Part shown: positions 7,146 to 12,058 of the stretch, piece after piece
Position numbering within the stretch: position 1 is the first letter of the stretch
Layout of the letters: each line of letters starts with the position of its first letter
Source: JAJTFW01 sp046049215
Lineage (GTDB): Bacteria > Bacteroidota > Bacteroidia > AKYH767-A > OLB10
Assembly: GCA_046049215.1 (NCBI GenBank)
Contig: JBJOER010000011.1
Location: forward strand, 1 to 12,058
DNA length: 12,058 bases
Direction: 5' to 3'
Position numbers and translations under genes: made by a program
Notes under the pieces: model-generated
Database searches by the model: none
What the model was told of the DNA's origin: nothing
What the model saw: only the letters and a program-made list of their open reading frames with translations

Positions 7146-8474
7146 ATGTTTGAGAATTTATCGGATAAACTCGACAGGGCGTTTAAGCTCCTGAAGGGCC
7201 AGGGCAAGATCACCGAAATCAACGTCGCAGAAACACTCAAAGAGGTCCGGAAGGCCCTGCTCGATGCCGACGTCAACTACAAAGTTGCCAAGACCTTCAC
7301 CGACACGGTCAAAGAAAAGGCGCTGGGGCGCGATGTACTGATCAGCGTTTCTCCCGGCCAGTTGTTGGTAAAGATCGTGCAGGAGGAGCTCATCGCACTG
7401 ATGGGAGGGGAGGCCGCCGACATCAACCTCAAGGCCAGTCCCTCGGTGATCCTGATGTCGGGTCTGCAGGGTTCCGGTAAAACCACACTCAGCGGGAAGC
7501 TGGCGAACTACTTGAAGACCAAGAAAGGCCGTCAGGTGATGCTCGTCGCCTGCGACGTTTATCGTCCCGCCGCCATCGATCAGCTGCATGTGCTGGGAGA
7601 GCAGATCGGAGTACCGGTCTACTCCGAGCGCGAACAGAAGAATCCGGTTGTCATCGCAGGCAACGCCCTGGCCGAAGCCAAGAAACAGAACATCAACACC
7701 GTCATCATCGATACGGCCGGCCGCCTGGCGGTGGACGAGGAGATGATGGACGAGATCGCCCGGTTGAAGGATTTCCTCCAGCCTCAGGAGACCTTGTTCG
7801 TGGTCGATGCCATGACCGGACAGGATGCAGTCAATACGGCAAAGGCCTTCAACGACCGCATCAATTTCGACGGCGTGGTGCTGACCAAGCTCGATGGCGA
7901 TACCCGCGGAGGTGCTGCCTTGTCCATTAAGTCGGTCGTGAACAAGCCCATCAAGTTCGTCGGTACCGGCGAAAAGATGGAAGCCCTGGACGTGTTCTAT
8001 CCCGCCAGGATGGCCGACAGGATCCTGGGCATGGGCGATATCGTATCGCTGGTGGAGAGGGCACAGGAGCAGTTCGATGCCAAGGAGGCTGCCGAGTTGC
8101 AGAAGAAGATCGCCAAGAATCAGTTCAACCTGAACGACTTCCTGGGGCAGCTTCAGCAGATCAAGAAGATGGGCAACATCAAGGACCTGATGGGCATGAT
8201 TCCCGGCGTTGGCAAAGCCATGAAGGACATCGATATCGACAACGATTCGTTCAAACACATCGAGGCCATCATCCAGTCGATGACCATGGAGGAGCGCGAA
8301 CGCCCCGACCTGCTCAACGGTTCGCGTCGCAAGCGTATCGCTTCCGGGAGCGGAACTACCGTAGTTGAAGTCAACAAACTGTTGAAGCAGTTCGAAGACA
8401 TGCGTAAGATGATGAAAATGTTTACCACGGGAAACGCGCAACGCGTTATGCGTAATATGCCTGCCCGTCGATAA
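7146..8474 (+). CDS. ffh: Signal recognition particle protein Ffh (SRP54 GTPase)
   Basis: A 442-residue protein, the usual length for bacterial Ffh. With 4.5S RNA it forms the SRP that delivers ribosomes making inner-membrane proteins to FtsY. The N domain begins MFENLSDKLDRAFKLLKG. The G domain has the P-loop GLQGSGKTT (106-114), DVYRPAAIDQL, DTAGRL (from 189), TKLDGDTRGG (from 247) and the closing GTGEKMEAL stretch. The Met-rich M domain runs from about residue 327 (FNLNDFLGQLQQIKKMG), with the RNA-binding GSRRKRIASGSG at 392-403 and a Met/Lys-rich tail. The ATG at 7146 is preferred over an in-frame TTG nine bases upstream, because MFENLSDKLDRAF is the standard family start and the TTG lies inside the promoter box. 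It is the first gene of a compact four-gene run. No SRP RNA gene is seen nearby. Confidence 0.98.
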   Translation: MFENLSDKLDRAFKLLKGQGKITEINVAETLKEVRKALLDADVNYKVAKTFTDTVKEKALGRDVLISVSPGQLLVKIVQEELIALMGGEAADINLKASPSVILMSGLQGSGKTTLSGKLANYLKTKKGRQVMLVACDVYRPAAIDQLHVLGEQIGVPVYSEREQKNPVVIAGNALAEAKKQNINTVIIDTAGRLAVDEEMMDEIARLKDFLQPQETLFVVDAMTGQDAVNTAKAFNDRINFDGVVLTKLDGDTRGGAALSIKSVVNKPIKFVGTGEKMEALDVFYPARMADRILGMGDIVSLVERAQEQFDAKEAAELQKKIAKNQFNLNDFLGQLQQIKKMGNIKDLMGMIPGVGKAMKDIDIDNDSFKHIEAIIQSMTMEERERPDLLNGSRRKRIASGSGTTVVEVNKLLKQFEDMRKMMKMFTTGNAQRVMRNMPARR

Positions 8475-8496
8475 CCTTGTAACCCAGCAACCAACC

Positions 8497-9396
8497 GTGA
8501 ACCTGATCGACGGCAAAAAGACCTCCGAGGACATCAAGAACGAGATCCGCAGCGAGGTAGAAAATATGATCGCTAACGGGCAGCGCGCCCCCCATCTGGT
8601 GGCTGTTCTTGTGGGTGATGACGGTGCATCCCAAACCTACGTGGCGAACAAGATCCGTACCTGCGCCGACGTCGGATTCCGGAGCACGCTCAGGAAATTC
8701 GATGCGGATGCCACCGAGGAAGACCTGATCCGCTGCGTGGAAGAATTGAATGCGGACGAAGGTGTGGATGGTTTTATCGTACAACTTCCCCTTCCCGCCC
8801 ATATCGACGTGCATCGGGTGACCGAACGGATCGATCCTGTCAAGGATGTGGACGGTTTTCACCCGGTGAATCTGGGTCGCATGACAGAGGAGCTCCCGGC
8901 CTATATCCCCGCAACACCCAAAGGTATTCTGCAGCTGATCGAGCGCTACGGCATCCGGACCGAAGGGAAGCATTGTGTGGTGGTGGGCCGAAGCAATATC
9001 GTGGGAACCCCCATTTCCATCCTCCTCTCCCGCAACAGCTACCCCGGCAACTGCACGGTTACGCTGACGCATAGCCGAACCCAAAACCTGCGCGACATCA
9101 CACTGCAGGCCGATATCCTCATCGCTGCCATCGGCAAACCCTGGTTTATCAAAGCCGACATGGTGAAAGAAGGAGCCGTGGTGATCGATGTGGGCATGAC
9201 CCGTGTCGACGATCCTTCCCGCAAGGCCGGATTCCGACTGGCGGGAGATGTCGATTTCGACAATGTGGCACCCCGCTGCAGCGCCATCACTCCGGTACCG
9301 GGCGGGGTAGGACCGATGACCATCATCGGGCTTTTGCAGAACACTTTGCTGGCCGCTCAGCACCGCATTTATCCGGCTCATGTCAGCCACGCCTGA
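8497..9396 (+). CDS. folD: Bifunctional methylenetetrahydrofolate dehydrogenase / methenyl-THF cyclohydrolase FolD
   Basis: A 299-residue cytoplasmic enzyme that interconverts 5,10-methylene-THF, 5,10-methenyl-THF and 10-formyl-THF with NADP, supplying one-carbon units for purines and formyl-Met. Visible motifs: TYVANKIRTC with Y48 and K52, VQLPLP (95-100) with Q96, DVDGFHP with D119, NADP-site GRSNIVGTP (164-172), and the C-terminal signature PVPGGVGPMT (266-275). Y48, K52, Q96 and D119 are each two residues below E. coli Y50, K54, Q98 and D121, so the active site appears intact. The start is GTG at 8497: the frame upstream offers no ATG, and VNLIDGKKTS matches the usual FolD N terminus. It begins 22 bp after ffh and its last 17 bases overlap queE, which suggests co-transcription. 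Confidence 0.98.
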   Translation: MNLIDGKKTSEDIKNEIRSEVENMIANGQRAPHLVAVLVGDDGASQTYVANKIRTCADVGFRSTLRKFDADATEEDLIRCVEELNADEGVDGFIVQLPLPAHIDVHRVTERIDPVKDVDGFHPVNLGRMTEELPAYIPATPKGILQLIERYGIRTEGKHCVVVGRSNIVGTPISILLSRNSYPGNCTVTLTHSRTQNLRDITLQADILIAAIGKPWFIKADMVKEGAVVIDVGMTRVDDPSRKAGFRLAGDVDFDNVAPRCSAITPVPGGVGPMTIIGLLQNTLLAAQHRIYPAHVSHA

Positions 9397-10000
9397 CAAC
9401 GGCCTCGGGCTTCCTGTGATGGAGACCTTCCTCACCATACAGGGAGAAGGCTTTCATTCGGGGCGTTCCGCCTGGTTTATCCGCCTGGGTGGCTGTGACG
9501 TAGGTTGCACCTGGTGTGATGTGAAGGAATCCTGGGATGCATCTGCTCACCCGCTGAGAACTGTGACGGAATTGGTTTCAGAGGCCTCCGCAAGCACTAC
9601 CCGTTTCGTGGTCATTACAGGAGGTGAACCGGCCATGTACGATTTGGGTCCTTTGACACGTTCTTTCCATGAATCAGGGTTCACCATCGCCATCGAAACC
9701 TCGGGTGCCTACCCCCTGAAAGGCGAATTCGACTGGGTGTGTGTGTCTCCGAAAAAATTCAAATCACCCTTGCCCGAAATGCTTACTCTGGCCGATGAAC
9801 TCAAAGTGGTGGTGTACCATCCCACTGATTTCGATTGGGCGGAATCGCACAAAACGCATTGCAAGGCAGGTTGCCAATTCTACCTTCAGCCCGAACACAG
9901 CCGGTTCGACGAACGCATCGGTGCGATTATCGACTACGTGAAAGGACACCCTGAATGGAGGATATCCCTGCAAACCCACAAGTTCCTGAACATCCCCTGA
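9380..10000 (+). CDS. queE: 7-carboxy-7-deazaguanine synthase QueE (radical SAM)
   Basis: A 206-residue radical SAM enzyme that ring-contracts 6-carboxytetrahydropterin to 7-carboxy-7-deazaguanine in the pathway to preQ0 and queuosine. The order is family-typical: PVMETFLTIQGEGFHSGR, then RLGGCDVGCTWCD holding the cluster-binding CX3CX2C (C39, C43, C46), TGGEP (80-84) for SAM binding, the IETSG strand, VSPKK, and the C-terminal SLQTHKFLNIP typical of QueE. The ATG at 9380 overlaps the end of folD by 17 bp; an internal ATG at 9419 would remove the conserved Leu-Pro-Val lead-in, so 9380 is preferred. No queC, queD or queF lies in the window, so the rest of the pathway must be elsewhere. Some QueE homologues serve other 7-deazapurine routes, but nothing here suggests that. 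Confidence 0.97.
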   Translation: MSATPDNGLGLPVMETFLTIQGEGFHSGRSAWFIRLGGCDVGCTWCDVKESWDASAHPLRTVTELVSEASASTTRFVVITGGEPAMYDLGPLTRSFHESGFTIAIETSGAYPLKGEFDWVCVSPKKFKSPLPEMLTLADELKVVVYHPTDFDWAESHKTHCKAGCQFYLQPEHSRFDERIGAIIDYVKGHPEWRISLQTHKFLNIP

Positions 10001-10025
10001 GGGTTGTACTATACCATCACACGTC

Positions 10026-11975
10026 TTGAAAAGACCCCTCTTTCTCTTTCTTGCCTGCATTGCACTGGTGTTTGTCTCATTAGGAGCCGGTGCACAGTCA
10101 TCCGCTGTCAAATACAGGTCGACCGACAAGGCGGCCATCCGGCATTTTGAGGAAGGCAAGAAATACTACGATAGCCGTGACGATGTGAGGGCCGTTCGAG
10201 CACTGGAAGCCGCCATTGCACGCGATTCTGCTTTTGTAGAGGCCTGGCTTATTCTGGGACAGATCTCCATCGAATCGCGCGATCTGAAAAGCGCTCGATT
10301 CCAGTACCGCAAGGCGGTTTCGGTGGATCCGTCATACATGCCCGGTGCCCATTTGATGATGGGTGATCTGGAACTCAATGTGGGCAATTATGAACGCGCC
10401 AAAGCGGATTTCGGGAATTACCTACAGTATGCCGGCCAATTGAATCCGGCGAAACGCGCTGAAGCGGAGAAAAAGGTGGCGCAGTGTCTGTTCGCCATCG
10501 AGGCGCTCAAACATCCCGTGCCTTTTCAGCCTTACAATGCCGGACCTGGCGTGAACAGTACCGAAAACGAGTATTTCCCTTCTCTTACTGTTGATCAGTC
10601 AGAGATCATCTTTACGCGTGATATCCGCGATGATCGGGCTCAAGGCGGACACCAGGAGGACTTCTACATTGCGCGCAAAAAGGACACAACCTGGGCCGCC
10701 GCACGCAATGCCGGTACCCCTCTCAACACCGGTCTTAACGAAGGAGGCCCGAGTATTTCTGCAGATGGAAGGGTCTTGTTCTACACCGCCTGCGACCGGC
10801 CGGATGGTCGGGGAAGCTGCGACATCTACCTAGCTCAACGTATGCCCGACGGCAATTGGGGAAAGCCGATCAATCTTGGTTCGCCAATAAATACGCCCGC
10901 CTGGGAATCACAGCCTTCCTTCTCCTCTGATGGCAAAACACTGTATTTCATTCGCGGCAGCTACAACCGCGATCGAAAACGCATGATGGACATCTATATG
11001 ACCACCTTTCAGCAGGACATGACCTGGAGTGAGCCGGTGAAGCTGCCGGAGTCGGTGAACACGCCCGGGCAGGAGGAATCGGTGTTCATCCATCCCGACA
11101 ATCAAACCCTGTATTTCGCCTCGGACGGTCACCTCGGAATGGGAGGGAAGGATATGTTTTTGTCCAGAAGAACATCTGACGGAGCTTGGGGAGAGCCGGT
11201 CAATCTTGGTTATCCACTGAACACACAGGCGGATGAAAATTCACTGGTGGTCAGCTCTGATGGACGCAAGGCCTGGTTCGCCAGCGATCGTACCGGAGGC
11301 TTTGGTAACCTCGATCTCTATGTGTTCGATCTGTACGCGGAGGCCCGTCCCCTGACAGTGAGCTATGTCAAGGCACGAGTGCGTGATGCCGCGACCGGTG
11401 ATCCCCTGGCCGCACAATTTGAGATCGTCGACGTGGAGTCGGGTCGGGTGGTGGTGTCCAATACCACCGACCGGAAAAAAGGCGAATTCCTGGCCTGTCT
11501 GCCTGCCGGGAAGAACTACATGATGAATGTGCAGAAGGAAGGCTACCTGTTTTACTCGGATCACTTCGAATGCAGCCAGGCGAACGACAAACAACAGGCT
11601 TTCGAGATCGATATTCGCCTGCAGAAGCCGGTTGCAGGGGAGAAAGTGGTGCTGAAGAACATTTTCTTTGATGTGAACCGGTTTACGCTGAAACCGGAGT
11701 CATCCAGTGAGCTGGACCGCCTGGTGCAATTTCTGCGCAGTCAGTCTCAGGTCCGCATAGAAGTGGGGGGACATACCGACAGCACCGGTGACAAGAAAGC
11801 CAATCAACAGCTTTCCGAAAACCGTGCCCGTGCCGTGATGGATTACCTGGTGTCAAAAGGGATTCCCGCCTCCCGACTTTCAGCCAAAGGTTATGGTGAT
11901 ACCAAACCGGTAGCCACCAACGACACCGAAGTAGGCAGAGCCATCAACCGCCGAACCGAATTCACGATTTTGTGA
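10026..11975 (+). CDS. PorE-like envelope protein: TPR, PD40 beta-propeller, carboxypeptidase-regulatory-like and OmpA peptidoglycan-binding domains
   Basis: A 649-residue exported protein. The N terminus MKRPLFLFLACIALVFVSLG ends in AGAQSS, a signal peptide probably cut near AGA/Q. Three TPR-like helical repeats cover about residues 38-136. Five PD40 blades follow (about 181-420), with SxDG cores in NEGGPSISADGRVLFY, WESQPSFSSDGKTLYF and relatives. A carboxypeptidase-regulatory-like beta domain spans about 446-530 and the OmpA C-terminal domain about 543-649. The peptidoglycan-contact pair is D585 (GGHTDSTG) and R600 (LSENRAR), 15 apart as in E. coli OmpA D241/R256. This is the domain order of PorE of P. 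gingivalis, a periplasmic/outer-membrane T9SS component. Bacteroidota carry several paralogues, so a specific porE assignment is inference. PorE itself is a lipoprotein; here the only Cys in the signal (residue 11) follows too short a hydrophobic run. The TTG start at 10026 is the only start that keeps the signal peptide; it lies 25 bp after queE. Confidence 0.93.
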   Translation: MKRPLFLFLACIALVFVSLGAGAQSSAVKYRSTDKAAIRHFEEGKKYYDSRDDVRAVRALEAAIARDSAFVEAWLILGQISIESRDLKSARFQYRKAVSVDPSYMPGAHLMMGDLELNVGNYERAKADFGNYLQYAGQLNPAKRAEAEKKVAQCLFAIEALKHPVPFQPYNAGPGVNSTENEYFPSLTVDQSEIIFTRDIRDDRAQGGHQEDFYIARKKDTTWAAARNAGTPLNTGLNEGGPSISADGRVLFYTACDRPDGRGSCDIYLAQRMPDGNWGKPINLGSPINTPAWESQPSFSSDGKTLYFIRGSYNRDRKRMMDIYMTTFQQDMTWSEPVKLPESVNTPGQEESVFIHPDNQTLYFASDGHLGMGGKDMFLSRRTSDGAWGEPVNLGYPLNTQADENSLVVSSDGRKAWFASDRTGGFGNLDLYVFDLYAEARPLTVSYVKARVRDAATGDPLAAQFEIVDVESGRVVVSNTTDRKKGEFLACLPAGKNYMMNVQKEGYLFYSDHFECSQANDKQQAFEIDIRLQKPVAGEKVVLKNIFFDVNRFTLKPESSSELDRLVQFLRSQSQVRIEVGGHTDSTGDKKANQQLSENRARAVMDYLVSKGIPASRLSAKGYGDTKPVATNDTEVGRAINRRTEFTIL

Positions 11976-12013
11976 TTTGATCTTTCAGCTTTACCACTGA
12001 TCAAATCATGAAA
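11968..12013 (+). terminator. Possible terminator/3'-end hairpin with 15-bp stem over the OmpA-family stop codon
   Basis: Arms 11968-11982 and 11999-12013 pair over 15 bp (perfect 10-bp core TGATTTGATC/GATCAAATCA, two G-U pairs, then three A-T pairs) around a 16-nt loop. The left arm includes the TGA stop at 11973-11975. No T-tract follows (GTATTCGG), so it is not a textbook intrinsic terminator; it may stabilise the mRNA end or stop transcription of the ffh-folD-queE-OmpA run. Confidence 0.5.
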
Positions 12014-12019
12014 GTATTC

Positions 12020-12058
12020 GGTGGCTGAGCGTGTAGCCCTTCGTCCGATAGCTATCGG
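12020..12058. repeat. Second copy of the intergenic repeat motifs (GGTGGCTGAGC and palindrome)
   Basis: GGTGGCTGAGC at 12020-12030 is the exact reverse complement of 6855-6865. It is followed by CCTTCG and then TCCGATAGCTATCGG at 12044-12058, the perfect form of the palindrome seen at 6901-6916; the last base falls outside the window. A small hairpin GGCT/AGCC lies at 12023-12038. The stretch suggests that the next intergenic region is also a repeat nest. Confidence 0.75.

Noticed and set aside
6944..7153. 69-codon + strand frame between the giant gene and ffh
   Set aside because: It translates direct repeat copy 2 and the promoter region and runs into ffh out of frame; no protein features.
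7158..8537. 459-codon frame on the - strand opposite ffh
   Set aside because: It is the mirror of a strongly conserved ffh coding frame; its translation is His/Leu/Gln-rich with no recognisable domain.
8446..9438. 330-codon frame on the - strand opposite folD
   Set aside because: Shadow of folD; its translation is low-complexity, His/Asp/Gly-rich and unlike any known family.
10053..10058. Lipobox at the Cys in FLAC of the PorE-like signal peptide
   Set aside because: Only about seven hydrophobic residues precede the Cys, too short for a lipoprotein signal, and the hydrophobic core continues well beyond it to an AGA/Q cleavage site.
1..12058. Defence system, prophage, transposon, tRNA or riboswitch
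   Set aside because: I looked on both strands; every stretch over 300 bases is a recognisable gene or the repeat nest, and no transposase, integrase, cloverleaf or known riboswitch pattern was seen.

Overview
This window looks like chromosomal DNA of a member of the Bacteroidota. The evidence is a giant PKD/Ig-like surface protein that ends in the CHU_C (T9SS type B) sorting domain, a TPR / PD40-propeller / carboxypeptidase-regulatory / OmpA envelope protein of the PorE type, a TAnnTTTG promoter box in front of ffh, and start codons that include TTG and GTG. The lineage below phylum cannot be fixed from this sequence. All real genes lie on the + strand.

Layout. (1) Bases 1-6726 are the 3' part (at least 2241 codons) of one giant secreted protein: about 27 Ig-like and PKD domains in blocks, then the C-terminal sorting domain. 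Its N terminus lies outside the window. (2) Bases 6727-7145 hold no credible gene. They are a nest of small repeats: a heptamer tandem array, an inverted pair of a TCGAAG-containing repeat, two copies of a CTTTGCGTCC...TTAAGCAACGGA repeat (one carrying a 16-bp palindrome), a G-rich hairpin, and the promoter region of ffh. (3) Bases 7146-11975 are four closely packed genes, probably one transcription unit: ffh (SRP GTPase), folD (folate C1 enzyme), queE (7-deazaguanine synthesis) and a PorE-like envelope protein. The junctions are +22, -17 and +25 bp. (4) A 15-bp-stem hairpin covers the stop codon of the last gene, followed by a second copy of the repeat-nest motifs at the window edge.

How the genes relate. 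ffh, folD and queE are housekeeping genes for protein targeting, one-carbon metabolism and tRNA/7-deazapurine biosynthesis. The two envelope genes share a theme: the giant protein carries the signal for type IX secretion, and the last gene has the domain order of PorE, a peptidoglycan-binding T9SS component, although Bacteroidota carry several such paralogues. I see no mobile element, CRISPR array, RNA gene or defence system. The most interesting material is the block architecture of the giant protein, its position-specific D(S/T)x motifs, and the shared intergenic repeats.
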